Part shown: piece after piece, positions 8,791-18,473 of the stretch
Layout: each line of letters begins with the position of its first letter
How positions within the stretch are numbered: position 1 is the first letter of the stretch
Assembly: GCA_015069185.1 (NCBI GenBank)
Contig: SVJB01000006.1
Coordinates: forward strand, 23,474 to 87,473
Direction: 5' to 3'
Length of the DNA: 64,000 nt
DNA from: Oscillospiraceae bacterium
Lineage (GTDB): Bacteria > Bacillota > Clostridia > UBA1212 > UBA1255
Translations under genes and position numbers: made by a program
The notes under the pieces: model-generated
Seen by the model: the letters and a program-made list of their open reading frames with translations, nothing else
The model's database searches: none
What the model was told of the DNA's origin: nothing

Positions 8791-10620
8791 TTAATTAGAA
8801 GATTTGCTCCTATTCTTAGCGCGAAGTTCTGTATTGAGTATCTTCTTGCGCAGACGAATGTTTTTAGGAGTAATCTCACAAAGTTCGTCATCACCAATAA
8901 ACTCAAGAGACTGTTCTAAGCTGAAAACCACCGGAGGTGTTAATCTGAGCGCCTCATCAGAGCCTGACGCACGAATATTAGTAACATGCTTCTTCTTACA
9001 AACATTTATTACTAAATCTTCGTTACGGGCACTCTCACCTACAATCATACCCTCATAAACCTTTACTCCGGGGCCGATGAAAAGTCTGCCTCGCTCCTGG
9101 GCATTATAAAGTCCATATGTAATAGACTCTCCCTGCTCCCAAGCAACAATGGCACCGTGTGTTCTTGAATTTATATCGCCTTTGTACGGCTCATAACCGT
9201 CAAAGATATGATTCATTATACCATTTCCTCTTGTATCCGTCAAAAATTCCGAACGATATCCAATGAGTCCACGTGCCGGAATCTTAAATTCAAGTCTTGT
9301 ATATCCCTCTAAGCCCGGATGCATATCAAGCATCTCGCCTTTACGTACGCCAATTTTCTCAATAACTGTTCCTAAAAGCTCGTCGGGAGTATCGATTGTA
9401 AGTCTCTCAATGGGCTCGTACAGTACTCCATCTACTTCTTTGAAAATTACTCTTGGTCTGGATACCTGAAACTCATATCCCTGTCTGCGCATAGTCTCAA
9501 TCAAAATAGACAAATGCAATTCTCCACGTCCAGACACCTTAAATGTATCAGCGCTATCTGTCTCCTCTACGCGCATACTTACATTAGTATCCAATTCTTT
9601 GAAAAGGCGGTCACGCAGATGTCGTGACGTAACATATGTGCCTTCAGTACCTGCAAATGGACTGTTATTTACAGAAAAGTTCATGGACAAAGTAGGTTCA
9701 TCAATATTCACAAAAGGAATAGGAGTAGGATCATCCGGACTACATACAGTATCACCAATATTTATATCTGGTATTCCGGCAAGTACTATAATGTCACCTG
9801 CCACAGCCTTTTCACTATCTATTCTCTTAAGACCCTGGAATTTATATAAATATGTCACCTTTGCTGTTTTATTTAATCCCTGCTGATTACATACTACAAC
9901 ATTCTGACCACAAATAACCTCTCCACGTTCAATACGCGCCACAGCAATCTTACCAACATATGGATCTGTACTTACATTGGATACAAGCATACGGAGTGGC
10001 GCTGCAACATCAACTGAAGGTGCAGGGATCTCATCTATAATTGCTTCAAACAAAGGCTCCAGATTAATCCTCTCATCACTAAGATCACGTACTGCAAAAC
10101 CATCGCGGGAAGAGGCGTATATAACAGGAAAATCCAACTGTTCATCAGATGCACCAAGATCCATAAATAGCGCCAGAACCTCGTCAAGCACCTCTGCCGG
10201 ACGTGCTCCGTCGCGGTCGATTTTATTTATAACAACTACAGCTTTAAGATCCATCGCCAGCGCTTTAGAAAGAACAAAACGGGTCTGTGGCATAGCACCC
10301 TCAAAAGCGTCAACAAGTAGTAAAACGCCATCTACCATGCCCAGCACTCGCTCAACCTCACCACCAAAATCCGCATGTCCGGGCGTATCAACCACATTAA
10401 TAACATGCTGCTTATATTCGATAGCGGTATTCTTTGATAAAATGGTAATACCTCTTTCTCTTTCCAGATCATTTGAGTCCATTACTCGCTCAGCTACAAC
10501 CTCGTTGTCGCGGAACGTACCACTCTGTCTGAGAAGTCCATCAACCAAAGTAGTCTTGCCATGGTCAACATGGGCAATAATAGCAATATTTCTTATATCG
10601 TTTCTCTTTTCTAAACTCAT
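8791..10620 (-). CDS. typA: Ribosome-associated GTPase TypA/BipA
   Basis: A 609-residue translational GTPase of full normal length. The G motifs are all visible: AHVDHGKTT at residues 16-24, RGIT at 56-59, DTPGH at 78-82 and NKID at 132-135. The C-terminal half carries elongation-factor-like domains and the TypA-specific region ([35 protein letters not shown]). TypA binds the ribosome near the A site and assists assembly and growth under stress such as cold. It begins with ATG and is followed by mltG after 56 bp. A separate terminator-like hairpin lies upstream, between it and the CofE-like gene, so it probably has its own promoter in 10621-10660. A 235-codon open frame on the opposite strand is a shadow. 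Confidence 0.97.
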   Translation of the reverse strand: MSLEKRNDIRNIAIIAHVDHGKTTLVDGLLRQSGTFRDNEVVAERVMDSNDLERERGITILSKNTAIEYKQHVINVVDTPGHADFGGEVERVLGMVDGVLLLVDAFEGAMPQTRFVLSKALAMDLKAVVVINKIDRDGARPAEVLDEVLALFMDLGASDEQLDFPVIYASSRDGFAVRDLSDERINLEPLFEAIIDEIPAPSVDVAAPLRMLVSNVSTDPYVGKIAVARIERGEVICGQNVVVCNQQGLNKTAKVTYLYKFQGLKRIDSEKAVAGDIIVLAGIPDINIGDTVCSPDDPTPIPFVNIDEPTLSMNFSVNNSPFAGTEGTYVTSRHLRDRLFKELDTNVSMRVEETDSADTFKVSGRGELHLSILIETMRRQGYEFQVSRPRVIFKEVDGVLYEPIERLTIDTPDELLGTVIEKIGVRKGEMLDMHPGLEGYTRLEFKIPARGLIGYRSEFLTDTRGNGIMNHIFDGYEPYKGDINSRTHGAIVAWEQGESITYGLYNAQERGRLFIGPGVKVYEGMIVGESARNEDLVINVCKKKHVTNIRASGSDEALRLTPPVVFSLEQSLEFIGDDELCEITPKNIRLRKKILNTELRAKNRSKSSN

Positions 10621-10663
10621 TTATTTCTTAGCCTTCTTTGTATTTTTTCCAAACATAATAAAG

Positions 10664-10704
10664 CTGCAAGGGCGCCGATTATAACAAAACGACGCCACTT
10701 GCAG
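10664..10704 (-). terminator. Probable intrinsic terminator
   Basis: CTGCAAG (10664-10670) pairs with CTTGCAG (10698-10704), extended inward by GGCG/CGCC with one bulge. On the minus strand it lies 15 bp after the CofE-like stop; the trailing T tract is weak (CTTTATTATG), so termination may be partial. Confidence 0.6.
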
Positions 10705-10718
10705 TTATAAATTAACAT

Positions 10719-11918
10719 TTACGCCTTCTGGCTTGTATAGTTATCAAAATAACCTTGAATAAATATAATAGGAGTGCCCTTGTCTCCACTACCTGATGTT
10801 AAGTCACACAGTGAACCAATAAGATCTGTAAGACGTCTTGGTGTGGTACCCTGTGATGCCATGTTACCTACAAGATTACTCTGTTTATTCTTGATGTATT
10901 CTGAGATAGCATCTTTGAGTTCCTGTCCGCTAAGTGATGCAAAATCATTATCAGCCAGATACTTAAGCTTAATCTCATTTGGTGTACCTTCTAAGCCACT
11001 TGTATATCCCGGTGAAACAACCGGATCAGCCAGCTCCCATATCTTACCAACAGGATCCTTAAAAGCACCGTCACCGTATACCATAACCTCAACAAGCTTA
11101 CCTGTTTTATCGAGAATTACTTGCTGTACAGCCTCAACAAACTCCTGACACTTTTCTGGGAATAACTTAACTGTATTTTCTGTTGCTTTATTAGAACCAA
11201 GCAAACCATATGTTCTGTTACATCCACTACCATTTACAGGATTGTTCATAATATCATCAAGACCACATACTCTATTTGCTCCATTAGCCAGGAGAATTCT
11301 CTTAGTTCTCGCTCTTGTATGAATATCACAATTTATAACATTCTTTGTATATTTAAGAATTGCTCTGCAATCATTAGCAAATATAATCTCAACCTCTGCG
11401 CCACACTCCTTAATAAGGTCGCCGTAATACTCAACATAATCAACGCCTGTAAATGGATGCTTATTATATCCAAACAATTTACGATATTCATCAAGACTAA
11501 GTACGTCTGTATATGGATTAACATCTGTAGCATCCAATTGATCTAATGTAATAAGGTGATTGCCAACTTCGTCTGAAGGATAGCTAAGCATAAGATAAAT
11601 TTTCTTAGCACCTTTTGCAATACCTCTTAAACAGATAGCAAATCTGTTTCTGCTAAGTATCGGAAAAATAACACCAATGTCTTCTCCGCCAAGCTTTGCC
11701 TTAACATCTGTAGCTATATCATCAACTGATGCGTAGTTTCCCTGCGCTCTTGCCACAACAGCCTCGGTAACACCGATAATATCTCTATTCCCGATAGTAA
11801 AATTCTCGCACTCTGCTGCCTTCATAACAGAATCAGCAACTATGCTGACAAGGTCATCTCCGCTTCTGATAATCGGAGCACGCACACCACGCGCAACTGT
11901 TCCACACATTCTTTCCAT
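10719..11918 (-). CDS. Coenzyme F420-0:L-glutamate ligase-like (CofE family) protein
   Basis: A 399-residue soluble protein. The first ~240 residues match the F420_ligase/CofE fold: [13 protein letters not shown] near the N-terminus, [20 protein letters not shown], and [19 protein letters not shown]. The rest is a family-specific extension found with this domain in anaerobic Firmicutes ([36 protein letters not shown]). True CofE adds glutamates to F420-0. No other F420 biosynthesis or F420-dependent gene is visible here, and most Clostridia do not make F420, so the actual substrate is probably another small carboxylate acceptor; that is inference. It is a single gene flanked by a putative terminator downstream and a 134-bp intergenic stretch upstream with no recognisable structure. 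Domain assignment good; reaction uncertain. Confidence 0.7.
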   Translation of the reverse strand: MERMCGTVARGVRAPIIRSGDDLVSIVADSVMKAAECENFTIGNRDIIGVTEAVVARAQGNYASVDDIATDVKAKLGGEDIGVIFPILSRNRFAICLRGIAKGAKKIYLMLSYPSDEVGNHLITLDQLDATDVNPYTDVLSLDEYRKLFGYNKHPFTGVDYVEYYGDLIKECGAEVEIIFANDCRAILKYTKNVINCDIHTRARTKRILLANGANRVCGLDDIMNNPVNGSGCNRTYGLLGSNKATENTVKLFPEKCQEFVEAVQQVILDKTGKLVEVMVYGDGAFKDPVGKIWELADPVVSPGYTSGLEGTPNEIKLKYLADNDFASLSGQELKDAISEYIKNKQSNLVGNMASQGTTPRRLTDLIGSLCDLTSGSGDKGTPIIFIQGYFDNYTSQKA

Positions 11919-12052
11919 AAACCAAATATGCTCCTTCGAAAAATATGACGTACCGCAATAAGGCTAGTACTTAGGAATAATAAATGTTTACACTGTAATT
12001 GTCAAGGAATTTGTTGGTTTTTTTGTGAAAATTTACCGTCTGTACACAAATA

Positions 12053-13138
12053 TTATTTCTTCTTTCTTATGATAAGAGTAGCACCGAGAATTAACATTAT
12101 TTGAGCAATGCCGGATGCTGATCTGCAGCCTCCATCCTCTGTTTGTCTGTTCTCCGGTGCCTGTGTAGGCTCTCTGGTAGGCAGTTTATCTATAGGTATA
12201 GCCGTAGGCCTTAGAGTCGGTGTAGCTATAGGCTTATTAAAGCTATATGTCAGCACAAGATTATCAAACTTTATAGTTTTATCTGTACCTCTATTCCCAA
12301 TAGCAATACCCGAGTATTCAGCACATATACGTGCATTATCCAATGTCATGACTGCATTCCCATCAGGATCCTTTACAGTAGCCTGCTTATAGTATAACAT
12401 AGGACAATCCTTATCATCACCATCCGGATATGCAGCAGCCTCTCCGCCATACTCTATAGTACACAAAGCAACACCGTTTATCATAACAGCAATATTGCCT
12501 ACACCATCGTCTGTAAATTTATAAGTATTCATTTGTCTTGCTTTAAAGCCTTGAGGATATTTAAATTCTACTGTTTCAGAGCAAATATTAAGGCCGTCAT
12601 CAACGTATGTCTTTATACAAATACATATTTTTGTAGATGTTTCATATATCTTTATGCCTGATCCGCCTGTACCTGACGTTCCGTGTTCGCCACCGTTTTC
12701 AGCATACCAGTCCCATTCAAAGAATCCAAATTTCTGATCAATATCTGCATTTTTAGGATTCTTGATAGTATATGTATTAGGGTCAATTGCCCTTAGAAAT
12801 ATTGCACTATTATCTGTTTTACTTGACACATAGTCAACCTGGAATGAATATTCACCGGTAAGATATTCATATGCTACATTTTCACTTATATATATCTGTG
12901 AATAGCCCTTTATGTATCCTTCGCCGTTATTATTAACAGTTGCGGTACCGCCGGCAAAATTCTCCACTGTAAAAAAGTCCACAATATCCGTATTGGCAAT
13001 TTCGTCATCGCCTGGTTCAAAAGAAATCTCAAAGCTCTTTGTAATAGTTTCATACTGTATGTCTTGGGCTGATATTGTCTGTGAAAATAATGCCAGCAAC
13101 GAAACAATAACAAATATTAATATAAAAGTCTTTTTCAT
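12053..13138 (-). CDS. Secreted LamG-like surface protein with Cys-containing C-terminal anchor
   Basis: A 361-residue protein with a signal peptide (MKKTFILIFVIVSLLALFSQ, cleavage near ISA). The body is a beta-rich LamG/concanavalin-type domain (EYLTGEYSFQVDYV, NIAVMINGVALCTIEYGG, DNLVLTYSF) with block order similar to the protein at 4046-5476. A Thr/Pro linker follows (PTLRPTAIP, PTREPTQAP). The C-terminus is DGGCRSASGIAQIMLILGAT, a short helix, and RKKK; nearly the same tail ends the protein at 53009-54340. The tail resembles Cys-containing CTERM sorting signals rather than LPXTG. Its ATG overlaps the stop of the GH71/99-like gene (ATGA), with GGAGGT six bases upstream, so it is co-expressed with that enzyme and with the solute-binding protein. 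Likely a surface binding partner; ligand unknown. Confidence 0.7.
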   Translation of the reverse strand: MKKTFILIFVIVSLLALFSQTISAQDIQYETITKSFEISFEPGDDEIANTDIVDFFTVENFAGGTATVNNNGEGYIKGYSQIYISENVAYEYLTGEYSFQVDYVSSKTDNSAIFLRAIDPNTYTIKNPKNADIDQKFGFFEWDWYAENGGEHGTSGTGGSGIKIYETSTKICICIKTYVDDGLNICSETVEFKYPQGFKARQMNTYKFTDDGVGNIAVMINGVALCTIEYGGEAAAYPDGDDKDCPMLYYKQATVKDPDGNAVMTLDNARICAEYSGIAIGNRGTDKTIKFDNLVLTYSFNKPIATPTLRPTAIPIDKLPTREPTQAPENRQTEDGGCRSASGIAQIMLILGATLIIRKKK

Positions 13139-15099
13139 ACAGCTACCTCCGTTTTATTTGCTTTCCGTTTTCTCATTATAATCACTATCACAGTCGCGCC
13201 AACTGCCACTGCTGCTCCGGCAGAGATTAATATAATATGCATTGTATTTAATATATTCGGATCATCTGAACTAATCTGAACAAAATGTTCATTAGATATT
13301 TTTCCGTTTTCTTTTACATATCTGAAGTTAAATCGCTCATTTGGCGCGCTATCTCCCAGGTCCATAAATTCCATAACCTGACCTGTTGTGGTAGAGTTAT
13401 CTGCCCATTTAAAGTCGAAATTATCACGATCATCAAGTCTGATCAAGCTGTTATCTACGCATATCACCATTGTATCGCCTAACAAAACATAGTCAGCCTG
13501 TCCAACAGTCTCAAACTCCCAACTATTATCAACAAATCGCTCTACAGACACGCTGCCATCCTGGCGGCTACGATTTAGCACGAAATCATATCCTTCCCAA
13601 CCTGAATAATAAAACTGGTCTGCATCTATATACAGGTTCATCCAGTTAGTCCCTTCTGCTTCTATAATATTTTCTGTACAGCGCACATAAAAATACGTGT
13701 ATTGATCTGTTTTAGAGACCTTTGCCTCCTGAATATCGTTGCGACCTGTTGTGTTCACCACCTTATCACCTGTTACCAGCACATAATCTCTGTGTGTAAT
13801 GTCATTGACCATATCCGAGAAAACAGGCCCTACATTGTTAAATTCTGTCAAATCGCCGTTTATATTTACTGTAACAGAGCCGGTTCCTTGAGGAATTTCT
13901 CTCACTCCCTTGAATTTACGTATATATGATGCCATCTGATAATAATAGTTATCTCCAAACAACGATTTAATAGGCTCAATGTCACGGCTAAATTCAGCGC
14001 TAAAAGCATCAACGTAATTACTTTGAAACTGTAAGTCACCTTGTGCTATAGTGTATGAATTGGATATACGCTGACCTATTCCGGCATCCGGCCATCTACC
14101 AAATGTAAATTCATTCCAACCAGTAATCATCACAATATCAGGATCAATTTTAAGAGCATGTTCCCATTGTTCTGCAAAAGTAAGACCAAGGCCTGAAGTT
14201 TCCAGCCCATAACCAAAGTCTCTCCAACCGCTGGAGGGCTGAGCACCATCATGAAAGCTACGACCTTTAGATGAATTAGAGTGAAAACCTGCAGATACAA
14301 CCACCTGTTCTATATTACCTTCTTCATCTCTGCCCGGGACCTGGGGATATTCAGCAATCCATGGCCACTTTCCCTTACCGTCTCCTGTCCAGTCATTAAA
14401 AGCCCAAGAGTCACGCAATGTAAAGAAATCACGGTATTCAGCCGCTAGCTGGCTGTGATTACCAAGCAACAGTGGCTTTCCGTCCCAACAAAACCACAAA
14501 TCTTTATACTCATCATGTGAATAAATATTCTTCCATATAGACTTCATATGTGATGGCATATTACCCTCGTCCATACCACAGAAGAAAGCTATTTGCGGTG
14601 TAGTGCCGCCTTCTTGTCGGATCTGGGACCATACCTTGAACATTGTCAGCCATGCGTGTTCAAACAAACCTCCAAGATTTGTTGTATCAAGAAATACAAA
14701 ATCTACTCCTGCCTCAGACAGAAGCTGGGCGTGCTTACGATATATCCATTCATCAGTATTATTATAATATCCGTAATACGGTTCTGCCCACACATGGAAT
14801 CCGTTTCGCGGTACTATTTCCCATACAGCTTCAATGCCACCTTCTAAAAATGTTTTAGTTGTATCTATAACATGGGCACTTTTCGAATCCATAAACAAGA
14901 AATAGAAAATACCTACATATTTGCTTTCTCTGGGGTCACCAACATCCTCATTTGTAGGCAATTCTCTGCCCAGTGCATCTGTAGCCACCCATGTATCATA
15001 CATACAATCTCTTTCCTGTGCCATTACTACGGAAGAAACGCTTAGTATAAAAATAACTATGTATATTACTGTAAACAATCTTGTTACTATTTTTTTCAT
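13135..15099 (-). CDS. Secreted, membrane-anchored GH71/GH99-like glycosidase with CBM9-like domain
   Basis: A 654-residue protein with signal peptide (MKKIVTRLFTVIYIVIFILS). The catalytic part (about residues 30-400) is a TIM barrel resembling the GH71/GH99 group: YVGIFYFLFMDS near the start, EAGVDFVFLDTTN, GKPLLLGNH, and DIVMITGWNEFTFG, where the NE pair sits as in GH71/99 enzymes that attack alpha-glucans or alpha-mannans. A C-terminal sandwich (TYFYVRCTENI, NLYIDADQFYYSGWEGYDF) looks like a CBM9/DOMON-type sugar-binding domain. It ends with a helix (IILISAGAAVAVGATVIVII) and MRKRK, a membrane anchor. Start is the ATG at 15099, nine bases after AGGAGG; the in-frame GTG at 15108 is too close to that box. 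It lies 15 bp after the solute-binding protein. Exact family and substrate cannot be fixed by eye. Confidence 0.65.
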   Translation of the reverse strand: MKKIVTRLFTVIYIVIFILSVSSVVMAQERDCMYDTWVATDALGRELPTNEDVGDPRESKYVGIFYFLFMDSKSAHVIDTTKTFLEGGIEAVWEIVPRNGFHVWAEPYYGYYNNTDEWIYRKHAQLLSEAGVDFVFLDTTNLGGLFEHAWLTMFKVWSQIRQEGGTTPQIAFFCGMDEGNMPSHMKSIWKNIYSHDEYKDLWFCWDGKPLLLGNHSQLAAEYRDFFTLRDSWAFNDWTGDGKGKWPWIAEYPQVPGRDEEGNIEQVVVSAGFHSNSSKGRSFHDGAQPSSGWRDFGYGLETSGLGLTFAEQWEHALKIDPDIVMITGWNEFTFGRWPDAGIGQRISNSYTIAQGDLQFQSNYVDAFSAEFSRDIEPIKSLFGDNYYYQMASYIRKFKGVREIPQGTGSVTVNINGDLTEFNNVGPVFSDMVNDITHRDYVLVTGDKVVNTTGRNDIQEAKVSKTDQYTYFYVRCTENIIEAEGTNWMNLYIDADQFYYSGWEGYDFVLNRSRQDGSVSVERFVDNSWEFETVGQADYVLLGDTMVICVDNSLIRLDDRDNFDFKWADNSTTTGQVMEFMDLGDSAPNERFNFRYVKENGKISNEHFVQISSDDPNILNTMHIILISAGAAVAVGATVIVIIMRKRKANKTEVAV

Positions 15100-15114
15100 T
15101 ATTTTCACCCTCCT

Positions 15115-16503
15115 TTAAGACACAGATGCAGATAACCCGTCGATGGTCATCTCTGCTTCAAGGCAGAAGTCTTTTATGTATATTTTGAAAGCTCTTTCTG
15201 AATCATTGCTCTCACCAAAATCTCTTTGCATAAGCGCACTGAAGATTGTACGAAGCCTTATATTCTTATTATAAACGTCTGCATCACCGTCCAGGACTTG
15301 TACAAAATCATCTCTTACATCGTAATCAATACCGTAAAGAACTGCCTTTGCATTATCACCTGCCAAGAGACCTTTCTTCCAGAAATCCTGTTCCCACAAA
15401 GCTTTTTTTACCGGTATACCACCATAATAGTCATTTAATATCTTTTGTCCTATATCGGATACAGAAAATAATGCAAAGGCGGCAGCAGTAGCCTTCTTTT
15501 CTGAACTCTTTAGTACACTGAACCCTTTTATAAATCCTGTATTGGCATTTCCTGTTACCTTTCCGTCATCTCCTGCCGGCAGCGGTAGCAACTTAAGCGT
15601 ACCCGCCTCTAACAGAGCCTCAGTATTCTTTCCCGGGTTTGCCCTTGTAAGTTCTAATGTTTCATTTGTAACGCCATCATGCCACGGCATACATGCATAC
15701 GTCATTGACATTGCGCAAACAGCCGTAGCACTGCCCTTTTGATCTATTTGGTAAGATCTGGCAAGACCTGAGTTATACACATCCAGCATCCTGAGCAATG
15801 CATTGTATGTCTCCCCTGTATCCATGGTGATACTCTTGCCGTTATTCCAGCCACCGCCAAACATATTACAATAATACTGCCACACATACGGCATATAATA
15901 AGGCATATAAATACCTGTATATCTGATATTGTTCGTACTGTAATACAGCTGTTCCAATGTTTCCAGAAATTCCGAATATGTCCAACCATTAATTGATGGC
16001 ACCTCTACACAGGCTTGAGCAAACAAAGATGTATCTGCATAAATTACAGTCCTGTCATAATTAAAAGGCATGTAATATATTGCATATTTTTCACCATTTT
16101 TATCAGCAAAACGACCTATATCCAATGCAGACGGTAATAGCTGCGCTTCATCTACGTCGTTTTTCTTCATATACTGTGTCAGGTCAACCAGATCGCCCGC
16201 AATATATCGGAGAACATCGTCACCACTTGCCAGAATACAATCATAACCATCAGTTTTCGCCGGTAATACATTCAAATATTCATACTGAACCTGCAGGTCG
16301 GGATTATGTAGTGTGAATGCCCTAGCGTATTCCTCCAGGCATTTTTCCTGCGCTTTCTGAGCTCCGGCCGAAGACTGATCCCTTACCACTGCTACAATTA
16401 TAGTATTCGGATCTGTTTTATTGCATCCGGATATGCTAACTGCGCAAACAACAAGCGTCAAGCATAACATCATTAATATAACAGTAATTTTCACTCTTTT
16501 CAT
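15115..16503 (-). CDS. ABC-type sugar-binding lipoprotein (extracellular solute-binding family 1)
   Basis: A 462-residue lipoprotein: signal peptide MKRVKITVILMMLCLTLVV followed by lipobox SISGC, with Cys at about residue 27. The mature part has the solute-binding-protein layout (VAVVRDQSSAGAQKAQEKCL, ASGDDVLRYIAGDLVDLTQY, GEKYAIYYMPFNYDRTVIYAD, NTGFIKGFSVLKSSEKKATA), the typical family 1 oligosaccharide binder with lid-loop segments. Start: the frame extends to 16545, but AGGAGAG directly before the ATG at 16503 decides it. No ABC permease or ATPase gene lies anywhere near, so it is an orphan binding protein or uses components encoded elsewhere. It is first in a transcription unit with a GH71/99-like enzyme (gap 15 bp) and a surface protein, implying capture of the oligosaccharides those proteins handle. 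Confidence 0.85.
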   Translation of the reverse strand: MKRVKITVILMMLCLTLVVCAVSISGCNKTDPNTIIVAVVRDQSSAGAQKAQEKCLEEYARAFTLHNPDLQVQYEYLNVLPAKTDGYDCILASGDDVLRYIAGDLVDLTQYMKKNDVDEAQLLPSALDIGRFADKNGEKYAIYYMPFNYDRTVIYADTSLFAQACVEVPSINGWTYSEFLETLEQLYYSTNNIRYTGIYMPYYMPYVWQYYCNMFGGGWNNGKSITMDTGETYNALLRMLDVYNSGLARSYQIDQKGSATAVCAMSMTYACMPWHDGVTNETLELTRANPGKNTEALLEAGTLKLLPLPAGDDGKVTGNANTGFIKGFSVLKSSEKKATAAAFALFSVSDIGQKILNDYYGGIPVKKALWEQDFWKKGLLAGDNAKAVLYGIDYDVRDDFVQVLDGDADVYNKNIRLRTIFSALMQRDFGESNDSERAFKIYIKDFCLEAEMTIDGLSASVS

Positions 16504-16535
16504 ACAATCTCTCCTGTGAAAATATTTACAATAAC

Positions 16536-16571
16536 ATAAGCGCACAGATTGTTTTAAGACTGTGCGCTTAT
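16536..16571 (-). terminator. Probable intrinsic terminator
   Basis: ATAAGCGCACAG (16536-16547) pairs perfectly with CTGTGCGCTTAT (16560-16571) around a 12-base loop, 11 bp beyond the stop of the gene at 16583. The T tract after it on the minus strand is interrupted, so some readthrough into the solute-binding protein gene is possible; a promoter for that gene must otherwise lie in or next to this hairpin. Confidence 0.7.
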
Positions 16572-16582
16572 AATAATTTCCA

Positions 16583-18454
16583 TTATTTACCTAACCAGAT
16601 AGCATATTCTATCAAAGCATCAACATTAATACCGCTCTCCCACGGACGGAACCTGACGCCGTCAAACCTGCTCTCAATATACCGCTCTGACCATGTACCC
16701 ACATCATCCATAAGATCAAGCACTTTGTTATATACCATTTCCTTGCCGTCCATATCGTACAGCACCAGGTTATACAGTAATAATCCATAATCGTATCCGA
16801 TATTTTTCTTGTGTGCATCATCAGAATAGACATATCCATCTTTTTTCATCTTATCCACAAGTTCCTGCAAATAGCCGGTTATTATATCTTTCCCGGGGTA
16901 CGGAGAGCTTACATATGCAGGTAACAGCAAAGCACTTGGCAAATGATACAGGTCATATTTTCTTTGCATCTTCTTACCATGGCTAATGCATTTAGGACAT
17001 AAGTATACATCTCCCTCACAGAGCTTAGTCCAGCCAAAGAAATCGCAGTCACCGATGCCCATGTTGAGGCATACTCCATATCTGTATTCAGGCTGTGCCA
17101 AGCCCTCTAATCTACGTGGGTTGTTAAGTGTGTATTTTCCGTCTATGATGAAATTATTCAGATACTCTTTTTCTACCGCATTCACAGTATTTTCCATTTT
17201 ATCCAAGTCATATTTATCACTAATATCTGATGTTTTAAGAAAATCAATAAGCGCATGACCTGATAAAATAAATAACATAGTAGCCTCTGCAGAGCCATCA
17301 TTCAACACATCTCTTGGCAGTAACCCACCGGCAATATATGTTTCATCCCCATTAAACGGCAGCATACCATTATGAATTTGGGTTTCCTGTTGCAAATAGA
17401 GCCAATACAAGAAATCAATATTTTCACGTATAACATCATAATCGCCTGTCAGCTGTGCATATTTGAAGAACTGAAGTAACAGATAACCGGTTATCTCTGT
17501 TTTATCGTTTTCGGCAAAATGGAACAGACCCTTTACCCCTACTCCCTGTGCATTTAGGATATATCCGTTATGACGGTACACATCAATGTAGAATTGAAGC
17601 ATTTTCCTTGCTTGTTTATGCAAACCAAGCTTAAGCATACACATGCATACACCGTATTGGTCACGTACATAGCCAAGGGGAAAAGGCTCCCCTGCGATTA
17701 CGCTACCCTCTGCGCCTTGCTGTGCAAGAATATTGATAACAGTGCTCTCTATAGCATAAATAAGTTCTTCTCTACGTGGCATATTTGCAGGCACCACATC
17801 CAGCGCTGTAACAGTGCCAAACACCTGAGCCCACCATTTTTTAGTTTCCTCCAGCATTTGCTCATAAGATAGTTTCATTATGTGCAATGTATTCTGATCA
17901 CATTCAGGAAAGGAAGGGCCTCCTACTATTATGATATCAGCAGTACCCTGCACTGCAATATCATATGTAAACTCCCCTACACTCTTAACCTCCGCATCAC
18001 CGCTTACTATTATGTTAAAGAACTGAGGAAAGGGAAGCGGATAATCGTTATACACCGGATTACCATTCTTTGTTTTAAATAAAATCACGGTCTTACTATC
18101 TGCATGTGATACAGTATCATAATGTAACTGCTCTTTATTTCCATTAAATGGCTGTAAACTAAGGCTGATCCTCTTAGTACTTGTTACTCTGCGCACAAGG
18201 CAAGGGGCCTCGGAATAAGCAAAGTCCGTAACAGCAGCAAATGTGTTTCCATTTTCTTCTAATTCAACTGTCCAACAAGCAACCTGTTTCTGTCTGAAGA
18301 CAGTATGGCGCGTTACAGACTCTGCCAGCATTAATTTACATTCAAATACAGATGGAGAGGAATACGGCGGTCCAAACACCTTGATCAAATCACCTTGTGC
18401 ATATACGCCCAGTATTTTTCCGTTTCCGGACATATAAATCATATCTGTATCCAT
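16583..18454 (-). CDS. Six-hairpin glycosidase-like protein (unassigned family)
   Basis: A 623-residue protein with no signal peptide, so cytoplasmic. The N-terminal ~210 residues are beta-rich, and the rest has the spaced aromatic/Gly-rich helices of an (alpha/alpha)6 barrel: PFPLGYVRDQYGVCMCMLKL, YRHNGYILNAQGVGV, NGMLPFNGDETYIAGGLLPR, and a late NIGYDYGLLLYNL. The RDQYG and NGDETYI segments carry acidic residues where GH15/GH63/GH78-type enzymes place their catalytic acid and base. A CPKC motif (VYLCPKCISHGKK) with nearby Cys could bind a metal. I cannot place it in a known GH family. Start: the frame reaches a TTG at 18469, but GGAGG seven bases before the ATG at 18454 settles it. Last gene of an operon with ulaE (19-bp gap) and two other six-hairpin proteins, followed by a hairpin terminator. 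Confidence 0.6.
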   Translation of the reverse strand: MDTDMIYMSGNGKILGVYAQGDLIKVFGPPYSSPSVFECKLMLAESVTRHTVFRQKQVACWTVELEENGNTFAAVTDFAYSEAPCLVRRVTSTKRISLSLQPFNGNKEQLHYDTVSHADSKTVILFKTKNGNPVYNDYPLPFPQFFNIIVSGDAEVKSVGEFTYDIAVQGTADIIIVGGPSFPECDQNTLHIMKLSYEQMLEETKKWWAQVFGTVTALDVVPANMPRREELIYAIESTVINILAQQGAEGSVIAGEPFPLGYVRDQYGVCMCMLKLGLHKQARKMLQFYIDVYRHNGYILNAQGVGVKGLFHFAENDKTEITGYLLLQFFKYAQLTGDYDVIRENIDFLYWLYLQQETQIHNGMLPFNGDETYIAGGLLPRDVLNDGSAEATMLFILSGHALIDFLKTSDISDKYDLDKMENTVNAVEKEYLNNFIIDGKYTLNNPRRLEGLAQPEYRYGVCLNMGIGDCDFFGWTKLCEGDVYLCPKCISHGKKMQRKYDLYHLPSALLLPAYVSSPYPGKDIITGYLQELVDKMKKDGYVYSDDAHKKNIGYDYGLLLYNLVLYDMDGKEMVYNKVLDLMDDVGTWSERYIESRFDGVRFRPWESGINVDALIEYAIWLGK

Positions 18455-18473
18455 GTGTTTTCCCTCCAACTAT

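Noticed and set aside
9977..10684. 235-codon open frame on the plus strand
   Set aside because: Antisense to typA; Ser/Thr/Arg-rich composition typical of a shadow frame.
11919..12052. 134-bp gap checked for a riboswitch or small RNA
   Set aside because: A/T-rich without a convincing stem or conserved motif.
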